A stretch of DNA of 61,316 nucleotides from a virus, in IMG/VR virus record IMGVR_UViG_3300042465_001021, positions 1-61,316 of that record; one strand, 5' to 3'. Shown in pieces: positions 46,622 through 55,292 of this stretch (positions are counted from its first letter, which is position 1; every line of letters starts with the position of its first letter). Position numbers and translations under genes: made by a program. The notes below the pieces were generated by a model, which saw only the letters and a program-made list of their open reading frames with translations, was not told the DNA's origin and did not search any database.

Positions 46622-46917
46622 TGATGCCCTCCCGAGGCATGGGTGATATCAACCCCAAGAAGGTGCCGCGAGCAAAGCGGCGCGGGGATGACAAGCCTGT
46701 GATCGGGACGGGCAAGCCCATTCGTACTTTCAAGAAGGGCGGCGAGAGCAAGGTCAACGCAGCTGGTAACTATTCCAAGCCCGGTATGCGTAAAGCATTG
46801 TTCAACAGCATCAAGAATAGTGCGGTTCAAGGCACTGCGGCAGGTCAGTGGTCGGCTCGTAAGGCGCAGTTGTTGGCTAAGCGGTATAAGGAAAAAGGCG
46901 GCGGATATACGTCATGA
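46621..46917 (+). CDS. Small basic protein (NAAGNYSKPGMRKALF motif)
   Basis: A 98-aa protein whose first ATG overlaps the previous stop. MPSRGMGDINPKK, then KKGGESKVNAAGNYSKPGMR and GTAAGQWSARKAQLLAKRYK form a pattern common in cyanophage and freshwater phage small proteins near head genes. Basic; function unknown. Confidence 0.7.
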   Translation: MMPSRGMGDINPKKVPRAKRRGDDKPVIGTGKPIRTFKKGGESKVNAAGNYSKPGMRKALFNSIKNSAVQGTAAGQWSARKAQLLAKRYKEKGGGYTS

Positions 46918-47159
46918 AAGCCCCGCAGCAATCCTTGAAGGCATGGACTGCCCAGAAATGGAGAACTAAAAGTGGTAAACGATCTTCTGACACGGGTGAA
47001 AGGTATTTACCAGAGGCTGCTATTAAAGCTCTCAGCCCCGCTGAATACGCCCGAACCACTGCCGCCAAGCGCCGAGGAAAAGCCCAAGGCAAGCAGTTCG
47101 TCGCGCAGCCCAAAGGCATCTCGCAGAAAACCCGTGCGTATCGTCAAAGGGGCAAGTAA
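46914..47159 (+). CDS. DUF5872-like basic protein
   Basis: An 81-aa protein. WRTKSGKRSSDTGERYLPEAA, split at Ser, then LSPAEYARTTAAKRRGKAQGKQFVAQPKGI (here in parts) match the DUF5872 pattern. Very basic C-terminus (KTRAYRQRGK). Probably DNA-associated within the head (inference). Confidence 0.75.
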   Translation: MKAPQQSLKAWTAQKWRTKSGKRSSDTGERYLPEAAIKALSPAEYARTTAAKRRGKAQGKQFVAQPKGISQKTRAYRQRGK

Positions 47160-47168
47160 GAAGTGAAC

Positions 47169-47420
47169 ATGCAGAAGATTGTGGATATGTTGTTTCCGGT
47201 GCTTCTGGCCGCTGTGGGCTGGTTGTTGGCGGAGATCGCATCATTCAACAATCGTCTGATTGCTATCGAGTCTAAAATCCCCATTCTCATTACCGAAGAT
47301 GGGGTACCTACCGATAGTCCTTTGAGCGCCGCCCGTCGTCAGGAACTTAAAGACGACATTATGGAAGACATCCACGACCTGCAAGTGCGGGTCAAGTTGA
47401 TGGAAGAACGAGGCAAGTAA
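47169..47420 (+). CDS. Small single-TM coiled-coil protein
   Basis: An 83-aa protein (ATG 47169; an in-frame GTG at 47163 is possible). Residues 4-24 (IVDMLFPVLLAAVGWLLAEIA) are one membrane helix, followed by an acidic coil (LKDDIMEDIHDLQVRVKLME). A second holin/spanin-like plan in the head region. Overlaps the next gene by one base. Confidence 0.6.
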   Translation: MQKIVDMLFPVLLAAVGWLLAEIASFNNRLIAIESKIPILITEDGVPTDSPLSAARRQELKDDIMEDIHDLQVRVKLMEERGK

Positions 47421-48145
47421 TGGTAGACAAGACTACAGCTACTACAGACTTTAACCTCGACCTCAATACGATTATTGAGGAAGCCTTTGAGCGTTGCGGG
47501 GCTGAACTGCGTTCGGGATACGACTTCCGTACGGCCAAGCGTAGTCTGTCGTTGCTCCTGATGGACTGGGCTAACCGGGGCATTAACCTCTGGACGCTAG
47601 AGCAGGGTACGCACACTCTGACCTACAATGTCGGCACGTATGATCTGCCAGTGGATACGGTTGACCTGCTTGACCATGTGATCCGGACTGGCTCTGGCAC
47701 AAACCAGCAGGACATCAACATCAGCCGTATCTCGTCCAGCACTTACGTGTCGATCCCGAACAAGAACGCGACGGGTCGCCCGATTCAGATCTGGATCAAT
47801 CGGCGTACGGGTGCTACGGGCGCTGATAACGTCATTGTCTACCCGCAGTTCACGGTATGGCCAAAGCCTGATAACAGCACGACTTGGGTTCTGTACTACA
47901 CCCGCCTGCGTCGTATGTTTGATGTGGGTAACGGCGTCAACGGACAGGATATCCCGTTCCGGTTTTTGCCCTGCATGGTTGCTGGGCTGGCTTACATGCT
48001 GTCAATGAAGATTCCAAACGCTGATGCGCGTACTCCTATGTTGAAGGCCCAGTACGACGAAGCTTGGGATCTAGCGGCAGGCGAAGACCGCGAAAAAGCG
48101 GCGGTGCGGTTTGTCCCACGTGAGAGCTTCTTGGGTGGCTACTAA
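47420..48145 (+). CDS. Head-to-tail adaptor / tail tubular-like protein
   Basis: A 241-aa protein. NTIIEEAFERCGAELRSGYD, LLLMDWANRGINLWTLEQ, FTVWPKPDNSTTWVLYYTRL and DIPFRFLPCMVAGLAYMLS fit the adaptor proteins that dock under the portal in short-tailed environmental phages (P22 gp4 / T7 gp11 functional type). Good codon use; structural role likely. Confidence 0.7.
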   Translation: MVDKTTATTDFNLDLNTIIEEAFERCGAELRSGYDFRTAKRSLSLLLMDWANRGINLWTLEQGTHTLTYNVGTYDLPVDTVDLLDHVIRTGSGTNQQDINISRISSSTYVSIPNKNATGRPIQIWINRRTGATGADNVIVYPQFTVWPKPDNSTTWVLYYTRLRRMFDVGNGVNGQDIPFRFLPCMVAGLAYMLSMKIPNADARTPMLKAQYDEAWDLAAGEDREKAAVRFVPRESFLGGY

Positions 48146-48522
48146 TGCCAAACAGGTTTGCAAGTGGCAAGAACGCAATCGCCATGTGCGACCGGTGCGG
48201 ATTTCAGTACAAACTGCGCCAGTTGAAGTCGATTGTGATCAAGACCAAGAACGTAAATATCTTGGTCTGTCCAGAGTGTTGGGAACCCGATCAGCCTCAG
48301 TTGTCGCTTGGTTTGTACCCAGTGGACGATCCGCAGGCACTTCGGAACCCAAGACCGGATACGAGTTATTTTGCGGTCGGTAATGACGGCGCTAATGGCA
48401 GTCGTCAGATACAATGGGGTTGGAACCCGGTCGGTGGGTCAAGAGCCTTCGATGCGGAGCTAACTCCGAACACACTGGCCCCGGCTGGTGAAGTAGGAAC
48501 GGTGACGGTCGTTACGACCTAG
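48145..48522 (+). CDS. Zinc-binding virion-associated protein
   Basis: A 125-aa protein. CDRCGFQYKLRQLKS and LVCPECWEPDQPQL give two CxxC pairs of a zinc ribbon, common in a small protein that sits between adaptor genes in these phages. The C-terminal half is beta/loop. May stabilise the connector. Confidence 0.65.
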   Translation: MPNRFASGKNAIAMCDRCGFQYKLRQLKSIVIKTKNVNILVCPECWEPDQPQLSLGLYPVDDPQALRNPRPDTSYFAVGNDGANGSRQIQWGWNPVGGSRAFDAELTPNTLAPAGEVGTVTVVTT

Positions 48523-48531
48523 GAGATTGAG

Positions 48532-48714
48532 ATGGCGATGAGCAAACTTGAGAAACATGCGGCTCTTCCGGCGAGCAAGGCTCACGGTCCGGGTCGAGTG
48601 AAAAATATGCGTGCTGGTGGCAAGACCAACAGCGAGATGAAGAAGTACGGGCGCAACATGGCTAAGGTCATGAATCAGCGTAGCCCGGTTCGTAAGTCTT
48701 CTGGCCCGAAGTAA
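48532..48714 (+). CDS. Small basic protein (AGGKTNSEMKKYGRNMAK)
   Basis: A 60-aa protein with AGGAG before the ATG. The Lys/Arg-rich motif RAGGKTNSEMKKYGRNM recurs in related phages. Another of the tiny basic proteins of the late arm. Confidence 0.65.
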   Translation: MAMSKLEKHAALPASKAHGPGRVKNMRAGGKTNSEMKKYGRNMAKVMNQRSPVRKSSGPK

Positions 48715-48719
48715 TTGCC

Positions 48720-48917
48720 ATGAAAGAATTAAATCCCGGCAAGATCAAGCCGAACACAGACTCGACGGGGCGTAATGGCTACCCGGAGAAGGATGTGAAC
48801 AAGGGTGTCACCCACATGGATATGAAGGGTGCTGGCGCTGCGACGAAGGGCAAGAAGTTCGTGTCGCAGATCAACCTTGAGAACAACGCCAAGTACAGGT
48901 CAGGCTGGTCGCCGTGA
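48720..48917 (+). CDS. Small basic protein (DMKGAGAATKGKKF)
   Basis: A 65-aa protein. HMDMKGAGAATKGKKFVSQI is the recognisable part; similar small proteins occur in the head/adaptor region of environmental phages. Basic, probably not enzymatic. Overlaps the following GTG start by four bases. Confidence 0.65.
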   Translation: MKELNPGKIKPNTDSTGRNGYPEKDVNKGVTHMDMKGAGAATKGKKFVSQINLENNAKYRSGWSP

Positions 48918-49555
48918 ATTACACGCAGCTTTCTACACTGATTCAGCAATATTGTGAGTCTACGGAAACCTCTTTCGTAGCGAATATTCCTACGTTCGTG
49001 CAGTTAGCTGAAGAGCGGATTTATAACTCCGTTCAGATCCCGGCAATCCGTAAGAACTCGACTGCCACGATGTCGATTGGGAACAAGTACATGTCCCTGC
49101 CGTCTGACTGGCTCTCGACGTTCTCCTTGGCTGTATTTAACCCGGCAAATAATGAGTACACGTACCTGTTGAATAAGGATGTGAACTATATTCGTCAGGC
49201 GTACCCAGATGCGGACGATACCGGGTTGCCCAAGTACTATGCAATTTGGGATGACAACACGATGATTCTTGGCCCTGCGCCAGATCTCGCGTACACAGCC
49301 GAGTTGCATTATTACTATTACCCGGCTTCGATTGTGGACGTTGGTACGTCTTGGCTCGGTACTAACTTTGAAACTGTTCTGCTCTACGGTGCAATCCGTG
49401 AAGGTTATATCTACCTCAAGGGTGAACAAGACATGATGCAGTACTACGAGCAGAAGTATCAGGAAGCCTTACAACAGTTGATGAGACTGGGTGATGGCTT
49501 GAACCGTCAGGATGCGTATCGTTCGGGTCAGGTTAGAATTCCGGTGGCTTCGTGA
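48914..49555 (+). CDS. Tail adaptor protein
   Basis: A 213-aa protein starting at GTG 48914 (GTGA overlap). NIPTFVQLAEERIYNSVQIP, SLPSDWLSTFSLAVFN, KYYAIWDDNTMILGPAPD and AELHYYYYPASIVD form the pattern of the second connector ring or tail tube adaptor in podovirus-like phages. Follows the first adaptor by three small genes. Confidence 0.7.
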   Translation: MNYTQLSTLIQQYCESTETSFVANIPTFVQLAEERIYNSVQIPAIRKNSTATMSIGNKYMSLPSDWLSTFSLAVFNPANNEYTYLLNKDVNYIRQAYPDADDTGLPKYYAIWDDNTMILGPAPDLAYTAELHYYYYPASIVDVGTSWLGTNFETVLLYGAIREGYIYLKGEQDMMQYYEQKYQEALQQLMRLGDGLNRQDAYRSGQVRIPVAS

Positions 49556-49800
49556 TGTTTAGCGCAGAAGTTCAAATTGGGCAGGTGCTTGTTCAGACAA
49601 CAGACCACCGTGGGCATACCGTAGAAGAGATTGCGGAGCGTGCGGCTAACCGCATTATTCGCGCAGATACGAAGGAAGCCCTGCATTATTGGCTGGTAAA
49701 ATATCTCACCGAAGCGCAAAAAGCTGAACGTGAGTCGATATGTAAGAAGTTAGATAAACAGGGCTATGCGGAAATCGCACACTTAATTGGAGACCTATAA
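49555..49800 (+). CDS. Small helical protein
   Basis: An 81-aa protein starting at ATG 49555 (overlap with the previous TGA). N-terminal VQIGQVLVQTTDHRGHTVEE, then helices IAERAANRIIRADT and LVKYLTEAQKAERESI. Similar small proteins occur beside tail adaptor genes. Function unknown. Confidence 0.6.
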   Translation: MFSAEVQIGQVLVQTTDHRGHTVEEIAERAANRIIRADTKEALHYWLVKYLTEAQKAERESICKKLDKQGYAEIAHLIGDL

Positions 49801-50255
49801 TGGCTATTTCTCAGGCAATGGTGACTTCGTTCAAGGTGGAAATCCTTGATGGGGTACACAACTTTGGTGTTGGCGTTGTTCGCGCTTCAACGGCTGCGGA
49901 TGTATTCAAGCTGGCGCTGTATACCTCGTCGGCAACTCTTGGCGCTGCAACCACGGCGTATACGACTTCGGATGAGGTTTCCTCGTCTGGAACGAATTAC
50001 CCGGCTGGCGGCTTGACGCTGACGATCTCGCAGGTTCCGACCTCGACGGGTACGACGGCGTTCTTGGACTTTGATGACCTGACGTTCCCCAGTGCTACCC
50101 TGACGGCTAACGGTGCGTTGATCTACAACGAAACCCAAAGCAACAAGGCTGTGGCGGTGCTGGCGTTCGGTGGAGATAAAACCTCTACCGCTGGTAACTT
50201 CACGATTCAGTTCCCTGCCGCTGCCGCTTCGACTGCGATCCTGCGTATTGCTTAA
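49800..50255 (+). CDS. Tail or virion protein (FKVEILDGVHNFG motif)
   Basis: A 151-aa protein. TSFKVEILDGVHNFGVGVVR, then DVFKLALYTSSATLGAATTA, YPAGGLTLT and LIYNETQSNKAVAVL is a family common in environmental short-tailed phages, probably a tail-base structural protein. Thr/Ala/Gly-rich beta structure. One-base overlap with the upstream gene. Confidence 0.65.
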   Translation: MAISQAMVTSFKVEILDGVHNFGVGVVRASTAADVFKLALYTSSATLGAATTAYTTSDEVSSSGTNYPAGGLTLTISQVPTSTGTTAFLDFDDLTFPSATLTANGALIYNETQSNKAVAVLAFGGDKTSTAGNFTIQFPAAAASTAILRIA

Positions 50256-50267
50256 TCGGGGGTTTAT

Positions 50268-50714
50268 ATGGCCCTCGTACTTGCGGATCGCGTCCTAGAG
50301 ACGACGACTTCCACTGGGAGTGGGACGATTACTCTTGCTGGAGCGAAGCAGGGGTATCAGTCTTTTGCAGTGGTTGGGGATGGCAACCAGACCTACTACA
50401 CCATTGCCAGCCAGTCTGAGTGGGAAGTGGGTATTGGAACCTACACGGCTTCGGGTACTACGTTGTCCCGAGATACTGTGCTGTCGTCTAGCAACAGCGG
50501 TAGCAAAGTCACGTTCTCTGTCGGCACCAAGGACGTATTCGTAACGTACCCGTCTGAGAAGTCGGTTGTGAATAACGTGCTGACTAACGAAACGACCACA
50601 TCAGTCGGATACACGATTGATACAGGCACGAACGGATTGTCGGTTGGCCCAATTACGATCAGTCCGGGTAACTCCATCACGGTCAGTTCCGGTCAGCGTT
50701 GGGTGATCTTATGA
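50268..50714 (+). CDS. Tail fibre-type structural protein
   Basis: A 148-aa beta-rich protein. LADRVLETTTSTGSGTITLA, GYQSFAVVG, EWEVGIGTYTASGTTLSRDT and VLSSSNSG match the shaft-start domain of phage tail fibre proteins. The remaining part is Thr/Ser/Val-rich. Confidence 0.65.
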   Translation: MALVLADRVLETTTSTGSGTITLAGAKQGYQSFAVVGDGNQTYYTIASQSEWEVGIGTYTASGTTLSRDTVLSSSNSGSKVTFSVGTKDVFVTYPSEKSVVNNVLTNETTTSVGYTIDTGTNGLSVGPITISPGNSITVSSGQRWVIL

Positions 50715-51157
50715 GTGTTATTTTAGCCGGAACGACAATTACGAGCGGCCTTGTTCTGGAGTCTGACACCACTGGTAATTTGGTTATTAAGACCGGAGCC
50801 GGTAGTGGTACGACTGCCATGACGATTAACTCTTCGCAGGTCGTATCGTTTGTTAATCCGCCTACTGGAATAGCAGGTCTTCCTCCAGTCACTGTCACCG
50901 CGTCTACTTCGATCACGGCTGCCGCTGGTAACCACTACGTCTTGACCGCTGCTACGGCAGCGACGGTAACTCTTCCGGCTTCACCGACGATTAGTGATAC
51001 GGTTTGGGTAACAGTGGCAAATGGTTTGACGACAAATGTCGTGGCGCGTAACGGCAAGAACATTCAAGGTATTGCAGAAGACATGACTCTCAACGCTCCG
51101 TATGCCGCAGCGCAGATGCGCTTCTCCGATAACACGGAAGGATGGATTTTGATATGA
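50711..51157 (+). CDS. Beta-rich tail fibre subunit
   Basis: A 148-aa protein, ATG 50711 (ATGA overlap). Repetitive Thr/Val/Ala/Asn strands (ITSGLVLESDTTGNLVIKTG, TLPASPTISDTVWVTVANGL) of beta-helix type, ending YAAAQMRFSDNTEGWILI. Likely part of the fibre assembly that includes the adjacent Gly-rich proteins. Confidence 0.6.
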   Translation: MSVILAGTTITSGLVLESDTTGNLVIKTGAGSGTTAMTINSSQVVSFVNPPTGIAGLPPVTVTASTSITAAAGNHYVLTAATAATVTLPASPTISDTVWVTVANGLTTNVVARNGKNIQGIAEDMTLNAPYAAAQMRFSDNTEGWILI

Positions 51158-52236
51158 GTGTGTTTACTCAGTTTACTGGTAGCGCAGAAAACTTCCCGCT
51201 AACCACAAAATATTACACAACATCCTCCACCATAATTGCCCCCGGTGGTTGGATAAATTTTGTTGTTATTGGCGCAGGCGGAAGTGGTGCATCAAATAGC
51301 CAGAGTAGTGTCCGAAGGAGAGCAAGAGGTGGCGCTGCTGGTGGACTTGTTATAGCCAAGCGTTATATCGCGGCTGGAACTTCTATCACTATTACTGTAG
51401 GTTCTGGTGGCACTGCTCGTACTACTTCTAACGGGGCACTCGCTGGAAATCCCGGTGGCAGTTCTTCAGTTGCAGCAACAGGAATGACGACTCTTACTGC
51501 TGGCGGTGGCGACGGCGGCACTGTTAGTAGCACCACAGGTTCAATGTCTGCTGTTATAGGCGGAACTGCTACCGGCGGTGATATTAATAATCAAGGTGGT
51601 AGTTCTGGTGATATTCAGTACATAACCAATCAAAATGACGTAACAGCAGCAACTGGCGGTGGAGCGGTCAATCTTTTTGGTTACCCATATTCTAGTGGGG
51701 CTTCTACTAGCACTACTGCCGCTGGACAAGAAAGAACAGTGGCAACTGGCGGAGCCGGAGTTGGCGGTTCTTCTGGTGATGTAACGATGACCGACCTCGC
51801 AAATGCCGGGGCTGGCGGCGGCTCCTATGGAGCAAGTGCAACTGATTCACTTACTGGCGGAGACAGTTTAAGTCTTGTTATTAGTGCTGTTGGGTTTAGC
51901 GATTTTTTTGGCCCCTCTATTGTAGGCTTTAATATTACGGCCATAGATGCAGGTGGGGGAGCGGGAGGCGAAGACGCTAACGGTGCTGCACCAACTTCCA
52001 CTAAGGGAGGTGGCGGCGGAGGTGGCGGCGCTGGTGGATTTAATAATCAAATTTCTGGCGGTGCCGGTCGTGCTTTTGCTGGCGGCGGAGCGGCTGCTGG
52101 AAGAAACATAGCAGATGCCACTGCTGGTGCTGGTGGGCTTGGCGCTGGTGGCGGTGGCGCTGCAAATAGAGGCACTAATGCTATAAGCGGTGCTGGTGGG
52201 AATGGCCTTGTAATTGTTCAGTTCTTGGGGCAGTAA
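51154..52236 (+). CDS. Glycine-rich adhesin, cassette 1
   Basis: A 360-aa protein, ATG 51154 overlapping the previous TGA. After an N-terminal beta part (TTKYYTTSSTIIAPGGWINF), the protein is dominated by Gly runs (GGGGGGGAGG, GGAAAG) with short variable segments. The layout resembles T4-type gp38-like adhesins, where a Gly-rich loop sandwich tips the fibre. Two paralogues in the next 5 kb have the same plan. Confidence 0.75.
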   Translation: MSVFTQFTGSAENFPLTTKYYTTSSTIIAPGGWINFVVIGAGGSGASNSQSSVRRRARGGAAGGLVIAKRYIAAGTSITITVGSGGTARTTSNGALAGNPGGSSSVAATGMTTLTAGGGDGGTVSSTTGSMSAVIGGTATGGDINNQGGSSGDIQYITNQNDVTAATGGGAVNLFGYPYSSGASTSTTAAGQERTVATGGAGVGGSSGDVTMTDLANAGAGGGSYGASATDSLTGGDSLSLVISAVGFSDFFGPSIVGFNITAIDAGGGAGGEDANGAAPTSTKGGGGGGGGAGGFNNQISGGAGRAFAGGGAAAGRNIADATAGAGGLGAGGGGAANRGTNAISGAGGNGLVIVQFLGQ

Positions 52237-52237
52237 A

Positions 52238-52627
52238 ATGATTTACCAAATCCTCAATGACGCTGGCGAAGTCACCAACACCATCATCGCTGATGAAGCG
52301 TTTGTGGAGAAGCACTACCCCGGCAATTACCGGTTGGTTGGGCCGGAACCGGCTCCACCTCTCCCACCTCCTTTGCCGCCGATCATTACCAAGTTGGCGT
52401 TTCGTTTCCGTCTAACCGATGCCGAGTATGTTGGCATTCTTGCTGCTGCCAAGACAGATGTGGAAGTCATGGCATGGGTCGAAACCTTCAACATGGTCAG
52501 TCAGATCAATTTTGATGACTCTCGCACGGTTTCTGGTCTTGAGATGATGGTGACAAAATCGTTGCTGACTGAAGAGCGTAAGACTGAAATTCTCACCGCG
52601 CCGGTACAAGATTCCGAGCGCCCGTAG
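52238..52627 (+). CDS. Fibre-associated protein, cassette 1 (Tfa-like position)
   Basis: A 129-aa protein. N-terminal part (MIYQILNDAGEVTNTIIAD) is variable; Pro linker PPLPPPLPP; then FRFRLTDAEYVGILAAAKTD and VEVMAWVETFNMVS, closely similar to the second half of the 54294 gene. It follows a Gly-rich adhesin as tail-fibre assembly chaperones usually do; that role is inferred. Confidence 0.65.
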   Translation: MIYQILNDAGEVTNTIIADEAFVEKHYPGNYRLVGPEPAPPLPPPLPPIITKLAFRFRLTDAEYVGILAAAKTDVEVMAWVETFNMVSQINFDDSRTVSGLEMMVTKSLLTEERKTEILTAPVQDSERP

Positions 52628-52636
52628 GAGTAGGCG

Positions 52637-52897
52637 ATGCCTAGCACAATCAATTCCGTACCTGATGGCATTATATTTACTGCCGATTCTACTGGCGCGT
52701 TGAATATTCAAGCTAACGGAATTAATGCCATTCAGATCGGTTCAAGTGGTAGTGCTGTCATAGGCAGTCTCGTTTTATCTTCAATCAACGCTGGCTCCGG
52801 AATTACAGTTACCAACAACGCAGGTTCAATCACTATTACCAACTCCAGCACTGGCGGTGCTCAAGATTTCATCGTCCAGTCGTACGGAATTGTTTGA
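52637..52897 (+). CDS. Short fibre protein MPSTINS type, cassette 1
   Basis: An 86-aa protein. MPSTINSVPDGIIFTADSTG is followed by NIQANGINAIQIGSSGSAVIG. Its ribosome site and start (GGAG TAGGCG ATG CCT AGC) are nearly identical to those of the 54735 gene. Beta-helix-like, probably a shortened version of its 185-aa paralogue. Confidence 0.65.
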   Translation: MPSTINSVPDGIIFTADSTGALNIQANGINAIQIGSSGSAVIGSLVLSSINAGSGITVTNNAGSITITNSSTGGAQDFIVQSYGIV

Positions 52898-52907
52898 GGG
52901 ATAAATC

Positions 52908-53291
52908 ATGGCTACTACAGCACAATACGCATCAACTGTTCGTACGGCGCAAGCCCAAGTATCTACCGCAAATACCAACCGAAATGGTACGGGTACGATT
53001 GTCACTGTGTTCACTGCTGGATCTAACGGGTCTCGCATTGACGATATCTACATTACGGCAACCGGAACCACGACGGCGGGTGTTGTTCGTTTGTTCTTAA
53101 ACGACGGAACGAATACATATCTTTTTGAAGAGATCCTTGTCACGGCAATTACGCCTAGCACTACCGTACAAGTATTTCAGTTCACGCAACTGAATCTCGG
53201 GTTAATTCTTGCAAACGGTTGGTCACTTCGCGCCAGCACTAACAACGCTGAGACGTTCAACATTCAGGTGACCCGCGCAGGAGACTTCTGA
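52908..53291 (+). CDS. Beta-rich virion protein
   Basis: A 127-aa protein. VFTAGSNGSRIDDIYITATG and VVRLFLNDGTNTYLFEEILV recall a small beta-sandwich protein common in environmental phage tails. It lies between cassettes 1 and 2, with no paralogue in the other cassettes, and overlaps the next ATG by one base. Confidence 0.6.
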   Translation: MATTAQYASTVRTAQAQVSTANTNRNGTGTIVTVFTAGSNGSRIDDIYITATGTTTAGVVRLFLNDGTNTYLFEEILVTAITPSTTVQVFQFTQLNLGLILANGWSLRASTNNAETFNIQVTRAGDF

Positions 53292-54283
53292 TGAATCCGG
53301 GCACATTCCAAGGCGCAGGTACTGGCGCATTAGGAGGCAGTATCACTAAGTATTCGCAGACCCCTGTGATTACTACGTCTCAGGCCATTCCTGTCCCAAA
53401 TGGAGTTCAGCGCATCGAAGCTCTGCTCGTTGGCGGCGGTGGAGGCGGTGGTAATTCTACCGCGCCTAATACTTCAGGTATGAGCGGCGGCGGTGGTTTT
53501 GGTGGTGCTGCCGTTATTGAGATTCCTATAACCGGGTCTTCTCTTAATGTAGTTATTGGCGCTGGCGGCGCTGCCAGTACAGACGGATCGCCAACCTATA
53601 TTGAGTCTGCCGGAACTCGCTACGCTGAAGTTGGTGGTGGCGGAGCAGGAGGGGCACACAATGCTCGCGCTAGTATGGGACGTTCTGGCGGCGGTGGCGG
53701 TGGTGGAAGCGCTCAAAATAATGAAGGCGCTTCCGGTGGTATGGCGCCAATCGGAAACATTTTGTGGTCGCCTTACCCGCAGAGACCTGCAAATGATGCA
53801 GTGGAGTGGATAGATAATTACGGAACAACTTCTTTAAAGTTCGTACCTGCCACGGCTGGAGCACCCGGAGAGTATGGCGGGTATAACGGATCGCTAGGCG
53901 GTGGCGGTGCAGGCCACTACTACAACAGAAATGGCGCTACCTCTAATGGCGGCGGTGGCGGTGGCTGCACTAGTGCTGTTACCGGACGTCTTGGAAGTTT
54001 AGGTGGCGGCGGCGGTGCTAGTAACGGAACTACTTCCGGTGCTGGTGGTTCTCTAGCGTCTGTCACTATTTGGGGAATTACGGGTAAATCAGGTGGTACC
54101 GGCGGCAACTTTGGTGGTGCTGGAGGCGGCGGTTTCCTTACAGCCGGAGGAAACGGGGAAAGTCGTGGTACACAGACTGGTGGAGATGGTGGCCTCGGAG
54201 GTGGAGGTGGAGGCGGCGGTTGTGGCGGTGCCACTGGCGGTGCAGGTGGCGCTGGCTGCGCGGTTATTCGTTTTTACTTTTGA
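53291..54283 (+). CDS. Glycine-rich adhesin, cassette 2
   Basis: A 330-aa protein. TKYSQTPVITTSQAIPVPNG precedes VQRIEALLVGGGGGGGNST, then alternating Gly runs and variable loops, ending GGAGCAVIRFYF. Same plan as the 51154 and 55289 proteins but with different loop sequences, as expected of exchangeable receptor-binding tips. Confidence 0.75.
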   Translation: MNPGTFQGAGTGALGGSITKYSQTPVITTSQAIPVPNGVQRIEALLVGGGGGGGNSTAPNTSGMSGGGGFGGAAVIEIPITGSSLNVVIGAGGAASTDGSPTYIESAGTRYAEVGGGGAGGAHNARASMGRSGGGGGGGSAQNNEGASGGMAPIGNILWSPYPQRPANDAVEWIDNYGTTSLKFVPATAGAPGEYGGYNGSLGGGGAGHYYNRNGATSNGGGGGGCTSAVTGRLGSLGGGGGASNGTTSGAGGSLASVTIWGITGKSGGTGGNFGGAGGGGFLTAGGNGESRGTQTGGDGGLGGGGGGGGCGGATGGAGGAGCAVIRFYF

Positions 54284-54293
54284 GGATTAAATA

Positions 54294-54725
54294 ATGTCAC
54301 TTTATGCAGTAATCAAAGGTGATGTTGTAGACGGCATCGCTGTCGCTGATGGCCCACTTGATACAAACAGTTTATGGGTTTGCGTTGACGGTATGAACCC
54401 TATGCCGGGTCCGCGCTGGACGTACGAAAACGGCGTATTTTCACCTCCAGTTGACCCTCCTCCAACCCCGCTTCCTAACATAATTACGAAAGTCGCATTT
54501 CGTTTTCGCATGACGGATGCCGAGTATGTTGGAGTTATTTCTGCTGCTAAGACCGATGTAGAAGTCGCAGCATGGGTCGAGACGTTCAATATGGTTTCCA
54601 AGATTGACCTTGATAATCAGCGCACAAAAGATGGCGTTGCAAATCTGGTTAGCAAGAATCTTTTAACTCAGGCTCGGGCTGACGAAATCTTGACTGCGCC
54701 AGTGCAGCCAAACGAGCGTCCGTAG
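54294..54725 (+). CDS. Fibre-associated protein, cassette 2 (Tfa-like position)
   Basis: A 143-aa protein. N-terminal half MSLYAVIKGDVVDGIAVADG is unlike the 52238 protein, but from the Pro linker on it is a paralogue (FRFRMTDAEYVGVISAAKTD, VEVAAWVETFNMVS, EILTAPVQPNERP). So the C-terminal domain is constant and the N-terminal one exchanged. Confidence 0.65.
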   Translation: MSLYAVIKGDVVDGIAVADGPLDTNSLWVCVDGMNPMPGPRWTYENGVFSPPVDPPPTPLPNIITKVAFRFRMTDAEYVGVISAAKTDVEVAAWVETFNMVSKIDLDNQRTKDGVANLVSKNLLTQARADEILTAPVQPNERP

Positions 54726-54734
54726 GAGTAGGCA

Positions 54735-55292
54735 ATGCCTAGCACAATTAATTCAACTACCACTGGCGTAAAAATAACTTCCGATTCCTCGGGTGCATTG
54801 AACATCCAAGTTGGCGGGGTTAATGCCATTGAGATTGGCGCGAGTGCTAGCGTTGTTATTGGCAACTTGGCGCTGCCGACTAGTCTTACTCTGACGACGC
54901 TAAATGCAACGTCGGCTAGCATCACCACCCTTTCGGGAACAAGTTCTACGTTTACAACCGTATCAGACGGCGTGGGCAACGTCCGTAACATCCCATCAGC
55001 CGGTGCCGCTAAAACGTCTGAGTACACCCTCACGATTTCTGACATCGGTGAGTTCATTACGATTGGCACTAGCGGAAAGGTACTTGTTCCGAATAACACC
55101 TTCTCAACTGGTAACGCTGTCTCTGTCTACAACGATACGACTGGCAACGTCAGTATCAACATCAGTACCACTACTGGGTATGTCGTTGGAACCAATACCA
55201 ACCGTACTGGAGTAACGCTTGCGACCCGTGGCATTGCCAACATCCTTTTCATTAACCCGTCGTACTGCATCCTGTCCGGCAATCTGACATGA
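54735..55292 (+). CDS. Fibre protein MPSTINS type, cassette 2
   Basis: A 185-aa protein. MPSTINSTTTGVKITSDSSG and NIQVGGVNAIEIGASASVVIG match the cassette 1 paralogue; an extra 100 residues follow (EYTLTISDIGEFITIGTSGK, FINPSYCILSGNLT) with beta structure like those in fibre coats. Overlaps the next ATG by four bases. Confidence 0.65.
   Translation: MPSTINSTTTGVKITSDSSGALNIQVGGVNAIEIGASASVVIGNLALPTSLTLTTLNATSASITTLSGTSSTFTTVSDGVGNVRNIPSAGAAKTSEYTLTISDIGEFITIGTSGKVLVPNNTFSTGNAVSVYNDTTGNVSINISTTTGYVVGTNTNRTGVTLATRGIANILFINPSYCILSGNLT

Noticed and set aside
53920-54234. Pro-rich open frame antisense to a Gly-rich adhesin
   Set aside because: Gly codon runs read as Pro on the other strand; typical shadow.
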